DNA of 64,000 nt from Planctomycetota bacterium. Lineage in GTDB: Bacteria; Planctomycetota; Brocadiia; Brocadiales; Brocadiaceae. Where the stretch lies: positions 1 through 64,000 of the forward strand of contig JACRII010000073.1 of the NCBI GenBank assembly GCA_016235875.1. The letters run 5' to 3'. Under the pieces are notes generated by a model that was not told the DNA's origin, ran no database searches, and saw only the letters and a program-made list of their open reading frames with translations. Numbering within the stretch: the first letter of the stretch is position 1; each line of letters begins with the position of its first letter. The translations under genes were made by a program, and so were the position numbers. Positions 50,097 through 58,574 of this stretch are shown in pieces.

Positions 50097-51712
50097 ACAT
50101 GTTTTCGGTGTAAGCTTAATTGGATAATTGCTTGTAATATTCGTTTATTTTCGCTGTCAAGGCTTTCTACGCCGGTGTACGCCCGATAGAATCGTAACCT
50201 ATCAGTATACGTAATACAGCTAGATAAGGATGCATTTAACTGAGACAAATTTTTAATCTTTTTTTTAAGGGTAATTGTTTTATCAAAACATACCCGATCT
50301 AAATCCAGATAAAAAAAATTCCATGTATCCGGTAATTCCATAATCATAATATTATTTGCCTTTAAATCACGGTGATATATACCGGAGCCATGAAGTTGTC
50401 GGAAAGACGCTGCCAGGCAGGAAAGAAAGATGCGTTTTTTCCCGGAAGCAGTCTTATCATAAGGATTGTGAAACGCTTCGCTAATATATTTGTTACACGG
50501 CAGAGAGGTGGTAATATCTTCCGTGATAATAAAACTCTTCCGGAGAATACCGAATCTTTTTTCCTCGAGTAATGCAATAGGTTTGGGCGTTTTGACGTTT
50601 AATGCTATTAAACCGTGAGCGGCAAACCACGCCCTCCGCGCAGGAGAATTACAAAAGGAATACAAAAATCTCTTGAACAAGGATGGATATTTATACTCTT
50701 TTATGCATACACTTTCAGTAGTCTCGTGAGATGCCGGCAGACGGGTAATGGCTATTTTTGCTGATATTTTTAGGATGCCAGGGAGATTCTCTTTTATGGA
50801 GAAGTTATGGTTTCTGATTAAATCAATCAGCTTGCTTACTTCCCATTCATTTCGTGTGTGTATTTTGTAATTGCCATGAGTCGTGCATTTAAATACGTTA
50901 TTGTTTTTGAAGCATTTTCTTGCCCTGCTGTGCCAGAGCCTGCGCTTAATCCCGGAAATTTCTTTAAAGACTGCCTTGTGAAAAATCTCCCTGTCTTTGG
51001 ATTCCGATGGCTGGTTTGTGTAATTGGTTATCAACTCTTTTATTTCTTCGTTTGTGCAAGTATCGATAATAGAATATGCTAATCTCGATAGTTCCTGAAT
51101 TCTCCAGGATAGTGGTAATTTTTTCGTAAATTGAGTGCGTCCGAGGTCGAGGAGGTAAAATACTGTTGTGTCGTTCGGATTCACGAGTATGTTTTCAGCG
51201 TGGAGTTCACCGTGAAAAATGCCGCAATTGTGCATCGTCTTAACGTAAGAAATGAGATTCTTCATCAAGAGATTTTTCTGCGATGGATTATAACCAGACG
51301 GGGATTGTTGGATGGCCAGTAATAGTTCCTTCACGGACAGTGTATTGGGTATTGCCTTTGAAATTATATAGCAATCTTTCAGTATCCCAAAACGTCTCTT
51401 TTCTCCCACAGCAACTGGCTCTGCTGTGAGCAGGTGATTCTTGAGGAGTTCATGACTTTTATTCCATTCTTTCCGTGCCTTTGATAGGGAAAACACTGAT
51501 TTAATGGCGTCTCTGAAGTGTCTTGTAGTATATTGTTTTATATAGAAAGATGCCTGATTGTGGGTATATTTTAACACCTTCTTGAAATATCCGCTCCGTA
51601 TGATTTCACAATCTTTCCCGCTGTCTATAGAGACTGCTATTTTTTCCAAAATGTCCAAAGGAATGTCTTTTGTTATCCATCGGGTATTATGTAAGATTTG
51701 ATAATTTGTCAT
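50051..51712 (-). CDS. Tandem lipopolysaccharide-kinase-like protein
   Basis: A 553-residue protein made of two WaaP/Kdo-kinase-type domains, each about 270 residues. Domain 1 (about 1-270): SGYFKKVLKYTHNQASFYIK, RRFGILKDCYIISKAI, HNCGIFHGELHAENILV, YLLDLGRTQF. Domain 2 (about 280-545): VCIKEYKYPSLFKRFLYSF, EKRFGILRKSFIITEDI, HGSGIYHRDLKANNIMI, FYLDLDRVCF. The catalytic Asp of the HxD motif is Glu in domain 1 (HGELH) but present in domain 2 (HRDLK), so domain 1 is probably inactive or regulatory. Such kinases phosphorylate sugars of the lipid A core. It is packed between two glycosyltransferase genes. Confidence 0.88.
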   Translation of the reverse strand: MTNYQILHNTRWITKDIPLDILEKIAVSIDSGKDCEIIRSGYFKKVLKYTHNQASFYIKQYTTRHFRDAIKSVFSLSKARKEWNKSHELLKNHLLTAEPVAVGEKRRFGILKDCYIISKAIPNTLSVKELLLAIQQSPSGYNPSQKNLLMKNLISYVKTMHNCGIFHGELHAENILVNPNDTTVFYLLDLGRTQFTKKLPLSWRIQELSRLAYSIIDTCTNEEIKELITNYTNQPSESKDREIFHKAVFKEISGIKRRLWHSRARKCFKNNNVFKCTTHGNYKIHTRNEWEVSKLIDLIRNHNFSIKENLPGILKISAKIAITRLPASHETTESVCIKEYKYPSLFKRFLYSFCNSPARRAWFAAHGLIALNVKTPKPIALLEEKRFGILRKSFIITEDITTSLPCNKYISEAFHNPYDKTASGKKRIFLSCLAASFRQLHGSGIYHRDLKANNIMIMELPDTWNFFYLDLDRVCFDKTITLKKKIKNLSQLNASLSSCITYTDRLRFYRAYTGVESLDSENKRILQAIIQLSLHRKHVWNPKIHIPQVSQIN

Positions 51713-51718
51713 GGATTT

Positions 51719-52870
51719 TTAACGGTGGATATTTAATACTTTTTGGTAGATATCGAGTGTTTTTGTAACATTGGCCTTAAGAGAGAATATCTCTGATTTT
51801 TTTCTTGCAGCAGCGCCTATTTGCTCCCTTTTTTCTTTCTCTAAAAGGACGGTAATATAATTTGCTATTTCTTCAGCAGCGATAGGATGGTTAATAATAA
51901 ATCCATCCGTACCGTGGTTTATAATCTCCGATACCCCGCTGGTTTTGCTGGCAATGACCGGGAGTCCCGATGCCATCGCCTCGAGACAGGCCGTGCCAAA
52001 GGCATCGTACTCACTCGGGAAAACAAAAACATCACCTGCGGCATATATTTCCTGGATATTTTTGTAAATACCCGCAAAGATTATCTTATCAGTAATGCTA
52101 TTATCTTTTGCAAGTTTCTGGTATTTTCGGACTTTTCCTTTCCCTACAACGAGCAGTTTTATCTTTTTGTCTTTAATGAAAGGGAATGCATCTATAACAT
52201 ATTTTAAACCCTTTCTCTTAAACCCCGAACCAACGAACAGCAAAAGAACTTCGTCTGATGTGATACGGTATTTTGCCCTTACTGTATCTCTATATTGCAG
52301 TCTCATGCGAGGTGTAAAGACATCGGTATCTACGCCATTATAAATAACCCCAATGTCATTTGCAGGTAATTTGTAATGGTGCATGATTTCTCTTTTGCAT
52401 TGTTCTGAAATGCAGGTGATTTGCCTGTAGCGGTTTTGTTTAAAAATAATCTTTTCAAGGAGGAGCAGGCTTGAGTGCCTCGGATTCAGGCACATGACTA
52501 TCCTGCCAAATGCAGTGTGCATCAGGGGGTAGGTGTGCATCATATAATCCCAGTGACATCCACCGCCGACCCTGTAAATATCTTGAAATAGTGTTTGTGT
52601 AAATCCATGAACGATATCAAATTGTATTCCCGTTTTTTTGACTATTTTTGGAGCATTTATGGCAAATGTCCAGTATTTTAAAGGAGACCATAAGGTAATG
52701 GCCGGGACGTAATGAAAAACAAGTCCCTTCTCTTGATCCTGACGGAATCGGTGTGCGAATACGTGAATTTCATAACCGTGATTGAGGAGTTGTCTGGATA
52801 AGTTGAACACGTAACTTTCCACTCCACCTTTTTCTCTTATAAACTGAAATACCATCAAAGCGATCTTCAT
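51719..52870 (-). CDS. Glycosyltransferase family 4 (WaaG-like)
   Basis: A 383-residue retaining GT-B enzyme: FQFIREKGGVESYVFNLSRQ, FDIVHGFTQT, VIYNGVDTDVFTPRMRLQYR, LLLFVGSGFKRKGLKYVIDA, VFVFPSEYDAFGTACLEAMA followed by SGLPVIASKTSGVSEII. The GGVE, N-GVD and E-x7-E elements are those of LPS core glucosyltransferases such as WaaG. It follows the TPR gene by 12 bases and precedes the kinase-like gene by 6, in one operon. Confidence 0.93.
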   Translation of the reverse strand: MKIALMVFQFIREKGGVESYVFNLSRQLLNHGYEIHVFAHRFRQDQEKGLVFHYVPAITLWSPLKYWTFAINAPKIVKKTGIQFDIVHGFTQTLFQDIYRVGGGCHWDYMMHTYPLMHTAFGRIVMCLNPRHSSLLLLEKIIFKQNRYRQITCISEQCKREIMHHYKLPANDIGVIYNGVDTDVFTPRMRLQYRDTVRAKYRITSDEVLLLFVGSGFKRKGLKYVIDAFPFIKDKKIKLLVVGKGKVRKYQKLAKDNSITDKIIFAGIYKNIQEIYAAGDVFVFPSEYDAFGTACLEAMASGLPVIASKTSGVSEIINHGTDGFIINHPIAAEEIANYITVLLEKEKREQIGAAARKKSEIFSLKANVTKTLDIYQKVLNIHR

Positions 52871-52882
52871 CGTTATATAATA

Positions 52883-54706
52883 TCATAAATTTTTATCAGA
52901 AGGTTTGCCGGCCAGTTCTTCCTTGATAACTTCCAGGTTATTTCTTGCCTTCTCATTGTGAGGCTCGTGCCTGAGCACCTCTTCAAATTCTGCAATGGCT
53001 TCATGTAACTGCCCGTTTTCAGCATAAATGATACCTAAATTGTTGTGCGCCTTCACGTAATTTTTGTTAAAGGTAAGGACTATTTTGAATTCACGGGAGG
53101 CATCCTCTGCCATTCCTTTCTGGTAATAGGTTGTTCCCAGGTTAAAGTGGGACTGTATGTAATCAGGGTTTATTTTTATAGCTTCCTTGAACGCAGCTAG
53201 CGCCTGGTCATAAAGTCCCTGTTTGCTATATATCGTACCGATATTATTGTATGCAGCATGGTAGAGCGGATACAATTCCAGTGAATTTTTATAATAGTCC
53301 AGCGCTTTCTCGTAGTTTTCTTCCCTGACATACACGTTTCCCATTGCATGATGGAGCAGCGCCGCATTCGGCGCTTCTTTCAGGGTCTTTGAGAAAAAGG
53401 TCTTTTCATCAATCCAATCCCAATTTCTTAAAAGCGTTTGACCTGAATAAAAGATTAAAAGCGCAATGAACAGCGAAATCGTTGTATACCTCAATATTGA
53501 AAATGAGCGCTTCCGGGCTTTCCAAGCAGCGGTCAATAATACCGATATTATGCCACAAAAACCAAAAGAAGGAATATATAAAAACCTTTCTGCCGTGACA
53601 AAGCCCATATCCCAGGGAGCGGAGATACGAATAAAATTAGACAGGGGCAATAATGTCACTAAGTAAAAAAGTATCAGAAAAGACATACCAGCCCATCGTT
53701 TTTTCAACCATACGATCAAAAAAACAAGAAAAGAAACCCCGATGACGGATGAAAAAACCGTGGGTTCGGTTATAGAAAAAGACATGGGATTTTGAATGTA
53801 TGCATTCAGGTGTGCGGGATAAATGAGTTTAAATAAATAAATGAAAATGGTTTTTGTGAAAGAAAAAATGGTGGGGTAAAAGCCCTTCATTTCCTCCCCG
53901 CCCGGATTGTCTACGGTATGAATCCCTAAAATAGTAAATCGAATGATGCCGTATAAAAGGATGACAAAAAAATAAGGTATACTTAAGGGCAGTGATGTTT
54001 TCCATTGCCTCCAATTCTTCAATCCCGCGAAGTAATGAGTATAGGCAATTATTAAAAAAGGTAACGTTGCGACCATTTCTTTACAAAGCATCGCAATAGC
54101 AAATAACATAATTGAGCATACATAAAATATTTTACTCTGTTTAAAAAATAGTTTTAATACTTCCCGATTGCAGAGAGAACTATTTCTTTCGCCTGGTAAC
54201 GGGGAATGGATTGCTTTTTGGTATAAGTAAAAAGCGGATAAAAAGAACATTCCGGCGATAATGTCAGTACGTCCGGATATCCACGTTACTGATTCTGTAT
54301 GAATCGGATGGCAGGCAAATAATAAAGAAGTGATGAGAGAGATAGAGCGATTGTTGAATAAAGAGTTAAATATCAAGTAAACCAAGATACAGCTAATAAT
54401 ATGAAAAATGATATTTGAAAGATGGAAACCCCACGGTTTTAGCCCCCACAGGGCATAATCGATCATATAACTGAGGCTTATAATGGGCCGATAGTAACCA
54501 TATTTGAATTCGATGGTATCATCGGTTGTGTCAAAAAAATCCCTTACAAAATTTTCCCAGAAGCCCCCCCATTTGTTAATTCCTTCGTTATCGGCAATCA
54601 AAACCATGTCATCCCAGACAAAACCATTTCTTAAGGCGTTGAGATAAACCAGAAAAGAAATGAAGATGATAAGAAGGACGGGGGAATAATAACGTATTTT
54701 ATTCAT
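52883..54706 (-). CDS. GT-C-type membrane protein with TPR repeats
   Basis: A 607-residue protein with about 11 membrane helices (1-430) followed by at least four TPR repeats (about 450-590: LLHHAMGNVYVREENYEKAL, YHAAYNNIGTIYSKQGLYDQ, IQSHFNLGTTYYQKGMAEDA, VKAHNNLGIIYAENGQLHEA). The N-terminus has VYLNALRNGFVWDDMVLI and YRPIISLSYMIDYALWG, the acidic loop motif of TMTC/PMT-like GT-C glycosyltransferases that use lipid-linked sugars. It may glycosylate proteins or lipids on the outer face of the inner membrane, with TPRs in the periplasm. Confidence 0.85.
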   Translation of the reverse strand: MNKIRYYSPVLLIIFISFLVYLNALRNGFVWDDMVLIADNEGINKWGGFWENFVRDFFDTTDDTIEFKYGYYRPIISLSYMIDYALWGLKPWGFHLSNIIFHIISCILVYLIFNSLFNNRSISLITSLLFACHPIHTESVTWISGRTDIIAGMFFLSAFYLYQKAIHSPLPGERNSSLCNREVLKLFFKQSKIFYVCSIMLFAIAMLCKEMVATLPFLIIAYTHYFAGLKNWRQWKTSLPLSIPYFFVILLYGIIRFTILGIHTVDNPGGEEMKGFYPTIFSFTKTIFIYLFKLIYPAHLNAYIQNPMSFSITEPTVFSSVIGVSFLVFLIVWLKKRWAGMSFLILFYLVTLLPLSNFIRISAPWDMGFVTAERFLYIPSFGFCGIISVLLTAAWKARKRSFSILRYTTISLFIALLIFYSGQTLLRNWDWIDEKTFFSKTLKEAPNAALLHHAMGNVYVREENYEKALDYYKNSLELYPLYHAAYNNIGTIYSKQGLYDQALAAFKEAIKINPDYIQSHFNLGTTYYQKGMAEDASREFKIVLTFNKNYVKAHNNLGIIYAENGQLHEAIAEFEEVLRHEPHNEKARNNLEVIKEELAGKPSDKNL

Positions 54707-54777
54707 TGTCTTATAAATATAAGCCTTTCATGGAACATTCTCAAGCTAAATCACGATTTGTCTCCGTAGCTTTTTTG

Positions 54778-56496
54778 TCATTTTTTTACAGGGCTTACGA
54801 GGACATAGGTATTTCCACGAAGACTCTGGGATGCCAGCACCTGATGGGAACAAGCAGATTGGATTTGTTGATAATACCGATTGGGCATGAGAAATAAGCT
54901 GCTTCCTCCTGTTTCTAATCGTCGGCATATCTCGTCTTCGTCTGCCGTCAAAAAAGAAATATGGGTATTTGGTATGATGCTGAAATACCATTTTGCTATT
55001 TTGGGGGGTTTCCAGAGTAAATCTGTATGTTCAAAAACAGCCTCGGGTATGCCCCAGAAATAAAGTGTGCGTTCGGAAGTTCGGGTCTGTTGAGAGATCG
55101 CTGTCGTTAGTTTTTGGATTTCTGACTGATGGGAGGCATAACGTAAAGGCAGCATGACAAAGGTTGCTGCATAGACCAACAATACTGCAGGAATGAAATA
55201 ATTGATTAGGCGGGGAGATTTTCTGGCGACAAATATCCAGATTATAATACTACATACGATGAACAAGGGTGCAGCGATAGGATGTGGATTGAGAACCAAT
55301 GTGGAAACCCTTGATTCTACTGCCCTGAGAGAAAAGAGATTATAATTGTAGTTTGGGAGCAGGAGAAAAAATCCGCAAAACAGGGATACGCAAGATAGTG
55401 TGTTCTTCCAGTCAATTCTGTCAACAGAAAAAGACTCGGTAATGAATTTCCCTATCAGGATGGAAGCTGCCGGATAAAGCGGCAACACATACCAGTGCAG
55501 TTTGTTTTTACAAAGAAGGAGCACAATTCCGAAACTTACCAACCATATGAGCAGAAGGATTCGTCCGTCTTTTCTCCACTGGGGGATCTGAAAAAATGCC
55601 CAGACCGAACACGGAATCAACAGCAATGACCAGGGATAAAAACCTTTCAAAATTGTTTTCCCGATAAAAAGAATTCCGCCGGTCAAACTTTTAGCCTCAT
55701 TTACCCCTATACCGTATTCTGTCGAGGTCGCCCGGTTATAAACCTGTTGTATAAAAAATTCGTCAAGAAATGCTTTTTTATGCATGAGTATCATTGCAAT
55801 AAACCAGCCGGCAGAAATGATCAGGAACAAGAGAACGGCCTGAATGACTCCGGAGACACGGTAGTTCCGCCATTTCCCGGTAACCAGCAGGTAGAGAAAC
55901 CCGATCCCTAATGGCAAAAAGCCGGCAAAATTTTTTGTAAGCGACGCTAACCCCATTACAGCCGAACTAACCAGTAACAAGCGTGGATTTTTCTCACTGC
56001 GAATCAATAAGTACATACTGCTTACCAGGAAAAATAACAGGATAGCGTCCATTTCGCCCGTCCTGGCGCAATGCTCATAAATAAAATGAAAACATGTTGT
56101 GAGAGAAAACCCAGACCATAAGGCTTCTTTCTCGCCAAATAATTCTTTCGCCAGTAAAACGGTAAAGAAAATACATGCTACAGCCGATGATGCTGACCAG
56201 AACCGCGTTACCCATTCGGAAGTTCCAAAGAAACGGAAACACACTGCTGTCAGCCAGAATTTCAACGGAGGTTTGTTGAAACAGGGTTCTCCCCCGGTAC
56301 GGGGGGTAAACCAATCTCCTGAAATCAACATTTCTCGTGAAATAATGGCATACAGCGCTTCATCTCCATTGTGAATGCTGTTGCTGCCCAAGTGATAAAA
56401 AATAGTAAAGGAAGAGAAAATAATCAGGGAGAAGAATAGGGTACGGAATTTCGTTAACGAAATGAGGTATGAAAGAGACGACCGATTATTACACAC
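54778..56496 (-). CDS. ArnT-like GT83 glycosyltransferase
   Basis: A 572-residue membrane enzyme with about 12 helices, of the ArnT/PMT superfamily: FYHLGSNSIHNGDEALYAII (the conserved acidic GDE loop), GDWFTPRTGGEPCFNKPPLK followed by FWLTAV, RFFGTSEWVTRFWSA, ARTGEMDAILLF. Such enzymes move a sugar from undecaprenyl phosphate to lipid A or another acceptor. The frame opens with GTG; no better start was seen. The next gene downstream starts 71 bases later. Confidence 0.88.
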   Translation of the reverse strand: MCNNRSSLSYLISLTKFRTLFFSLIIFSSFTIFYHLGSNSIHNGDEALYAIISREMLISGDWFTPRTGGEPCFNKPPLKFWLTAVCFRFFGTSEWVTRFWSASSAVACIFFTVLLAKELFGEKEALWSGFSLTTCFHFIYEHCARTGEMDAILLFFLVSSMYLLIRSEKNPRLLLVSSAVMGLASLTKNFAGFLPLGIGFLYLLVTGKWRNYRVSGVIQAVLLFLIISAGWFIAMILMHKKAFLDEFFIQQVYNRATSTEYGIGVNEAKSLTGGILFIGKTILKGFYPWSLLLIPCSVWAFFQIPQWRKDGRILLLIWLVSFGIVLLLCKNKLHWYVLPLYPAASILIGKFITESFSVDRIDWKNTLSCVSLFCGFFLLLPNYNYNLFSLRAVESRVSTLVLNPHPIAAPLFIVCSIIIWIFVARKSPRLINYFIPAVLLVYAATFVMLPLRYASHQSEIQKLTTAISQQTRTSERTLYFWGIPEAVFEHTDLLWKPPKIAKWYFSIIPNTHISFLTADEDEICRRLETGGSSLFLMPNRYYQQIQSACSHQVLASQSLRGNTYVLVSPVKK

Positions 56497-56577
56497 GTTT
56501 TTGAATATTATATAATTCTGTCAAAGGGAAAAACAGCGGAATGATTAGCATTCTTTGGCGAATTATTTTTCACATTT

Positions 56578-57966
56578 CTATTGTATGTAACCGAGGCTCC
56601 GCAGCATTTCTTCTTTATCTTTCTGAAGGGGTTTATTCTTCTTTGCCTTAGGTGCGGGTGGCAGCGTAAGAACAAGTTTCTGAAGGATATCGCTTTGCTG
56701 TTTCGTTTTTTCAGGTTTTGCAGTTGTTAAGTTGGTCCGCTCTGTGGGGTCATCCATGAGATTGTAAAGCTGTTTATCCTGAGTTTTGTCATTAATAATC
56801 AGTTTCCAGTTTGATCCAATAAGGGCATTCATTGAAGAAACGATACCATTATTAAGTTGGGCAAGTACATACCTTTCTTCTCGTGGAGAAACATGCCCTT
56901 TCTGATCAATCAATGCGCGTCCCTGCCAGGATAGCGGTGCTTTACCTCCTGCGATAGCAAGCAAAGTAGGGGCAATGTCGACAAGACTGGCCACCTCTTT
57001 GGAGGTTGTTGCAGATGCACTGCTTGGTATCCGCACGAACAGAGGGATGCGTACGGTATCATTATAGAGATTGTTGGCGTGGCCGAGTTTGCCGTGTTCC
57101 ATAAACTCTTCTCCGTGATCGGCAGTGAAAACAAGGACATATTGATCCAGGGATGGGAATTCTTGAAACAGTTTTTTGATTTGCTCGTCACAATAGTTGA
57201 TTTCCGAATCGTAATGCGATTGAATCAAGGTCAGAATGCGAGGTTCGTTTTTTTTAAGTACCTGGCGTAGCTTTACTGGACGCGATATCGAACTAATCGT
57301 ACTGCGTTCTCCTTCTGTTTCATCGCTCTGATAGTGTTTCAGCCACGGCTGTCTGGCTATGTATGGTATATGGGGATCGAAGTAATGTAGCCAGATAAAG
57401 ACAGGACTGTTTTGTGATTCGATTTCATGCTTCCACTCGAGAAAGGCTCGATTGACTTTCTCAGCAGTGCAAAACCCGATGCAGGCGTATTGGTCGAACC
57501 CACGTCCAAAGCCAAGTTCTTTTGTAAGATGGTAACTGGCGGTTACGGCATACGTTCGATAACCCAGAGCTCGCAATTGTTCAGGCAGGTTGGGCAGTTT
57601 TCGTGGGACAATTTCTTGCTTGTAAACGCGCCCCTTTTTAATAGATCCCCGCATTACCCCATGTGAGGATGGGTATACACCTGTTACCAAAGAAGTTACA
57701 GCGGGAACTGTCCATGATGAAGTACTGTAAGCATTCGCGAAGACGATTCCATGCTCAGCGAGCTTTCCTAAAAAAGGAGCGGTATTCCTTTTATATCCGT
57801 AAAACGGCAGGCGGTCGGCGCGCAGAGTATCTACGGTGATTAGGAGCAGTGATGGGTGGGTTTCTTTAGTTATAAGACTCTTTGTTTCTGAAGCGTAAGA
57901 AGAAGTTGCGAGCAGACCGATTAGTAGAAATATCGCAGCCTTTGGAATGGTTTTTCTGTATTCCAT
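56578..57966 (-). CDS. Exported alkaline-phosphatase-fold hydrolase, sulfatase-like
   Basis: A 462-residue protein with a signal peptide (MEYRKTIPKAAIFLLIGLLA). LLITVDTLRADRLPFYGYKR, the HDYFDPHIPY-like LHYFDPHIPY, VLVFTADHGEEFMEHGKLGH and NDTVRIPLFVRIP are metal-site motifs of the sulfatase/phosphodiesterase fold. The nucleophile region reads STSSWTVPAVTSLVTG, with no Cys or Ser in a CxPSR motif, so formylglycine cannot form; a Thr nucleophile, as in phosphoethanolamine transferases, is more likely. I chose ATG 57966 because the longer frame starts with TTG and translates a terminator hairpin. It opens the polysaccharide operon. Confidence 0.85.
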   Translation of the reverse strand: MEYRKTIPKAAIFLLIGLLATSSYASETKSLITKETHPSLLLITVDTLRADRLPFYGYKRNTAPFLGKLAEHGIVFANAYSTSSWTVPAVTSLVTGVYPSSHGVMRGSIKKGRVYKQEIVPRKLPNLPEQLRALGYRTYAVTASYHLTKELGFGRGFDQYACIGFCTAEKVNRAFLEWKHEIESQNSPVFIWLHYFDPHIPYIARQPWLKHYQSDETEGERSTISSISRPVKLRQVLKKNEPRILTLIQSHYDSEINYCDEQIKKLFQEFPSLDQYVLVFTADHGEEFMEHGKLGHANNLYNDTVRIPLFVRIPSSASATTSKEVASLVDIAPTLLAIAGGKAPLSWQGRALIDQKGHVSPREERYVLAQLNNGIVSSMNALIGSNWKLIINDKTQDKQLYNLMDDPTERTNLTTAKPEKTKQQSDILQKLVLTLPPAPKAKKNKPLQKDKEEMLRSLGYIQ

Positions 57967-57972
57967 AATGAA

Positions 57973-58019
57973 TAAAAAAGGGTTTTTCCATACCATAAAG
58001 ATACCGAAAAACCCTTTTA
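57973..58019 (-). terminator. Intrinsic terminator after the carboxypeptidase-regulatory-like gene
   Basis: On the minus strand AAAAGGGTTTTTC and GAAAAACCCTTTT form a long stem with a 16-18-base loop followed by T-rich sequence. It lies between 58066 and the sulfatase-like start at 57966, so expression of the latter needs read-through or a promoter within the hairpin region. Confidence 0.75.
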
Positions 58020-58065
58020 ATAAAAATTCCAAGATGGTTATTTAAAAGAATTTTATCTAGAAATA

Positions 58066-58467
58066 TTATTTTAAATTAAAATTGACAATAAGGTCGCTCT
58101 CTTCACTATCCTTTATCCTAAGCTTAACAGACTTGGCCTTTTTGCTTCCCTTGCTAGCGCTCAAGGTATAATTCGTGCCAGGCGTAACGGAGAGGCTATA
58201 ACTACCGTTAGTTTCAGATGTGGCAGATTCTGAGATCCCTTTAGAAGGCTTTGCCGTCACTTTTGCGCCTGAAACCGGATGGAATGATTTGTCTGATACA
58301 TATCCATAAACTGTTAGTGATGATGAAGCTTTAAGGTCGAAAACTGTACCTTCCATAGCCAATTTTTTGCCTTCTGCTGCATACGCAGAAGATGAATTTA
58401 CCCCTGCTATTCCCAACATCACGCCAAAACATCCCGCTAAACACAGCGTAACCCATTTCTTACTCAT
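58066..58467 (-). CDS. Small exported protein with carboxypeptidase-regulatory-like domain
   Basis: A 133-residue protein with a signal peptide (about 1-30, ending SSAYAAEG) and a single beta-sandwich of the CarboxypepD_reg/Cna-B-like type: LTVYGYVSDKSFHPVSGAKV followed by TAKPSKG, SETNGSYSLSVTPGTNYTLS, VKLRIKDSEESDLIVNF. Such domains bind carbohydrate or serve as adhesion modules. AAAGGAGACTGCC precedes the ATG. It is a single gene closed by a terminator. Confidence 0.8.
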   Translation of the reverse strand: MSKKWVTLCLAGCFGVMLGIAGVNSSSAYAAEGKKLAMEGTVFDLKASSSLTVYGYVSDKSFHPVSGAKVTAKPSKGISESATSETNGSYSLSVTPGTNYTLSASKGSKKAKSVKLRIKDSEESDLIVNFNLK

Positions 58468-58574
58468 GGCAGTCTCCTTTCTTTAAATGTAGTAATGATT
58501 TGTATTACTAAAGCAAAATCATTGTATTCTTTTTATGTTCTCTTTTCAATTATGGAATTTGAAATTAAATGTAT

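Noticed and set aside
56578-58032. Longer start of the sulfatase-like gene
   Set aside because: It begins with TTG and would translate the terminator hairpin of the neighbouring gene; the signal peptide starts at 57966.
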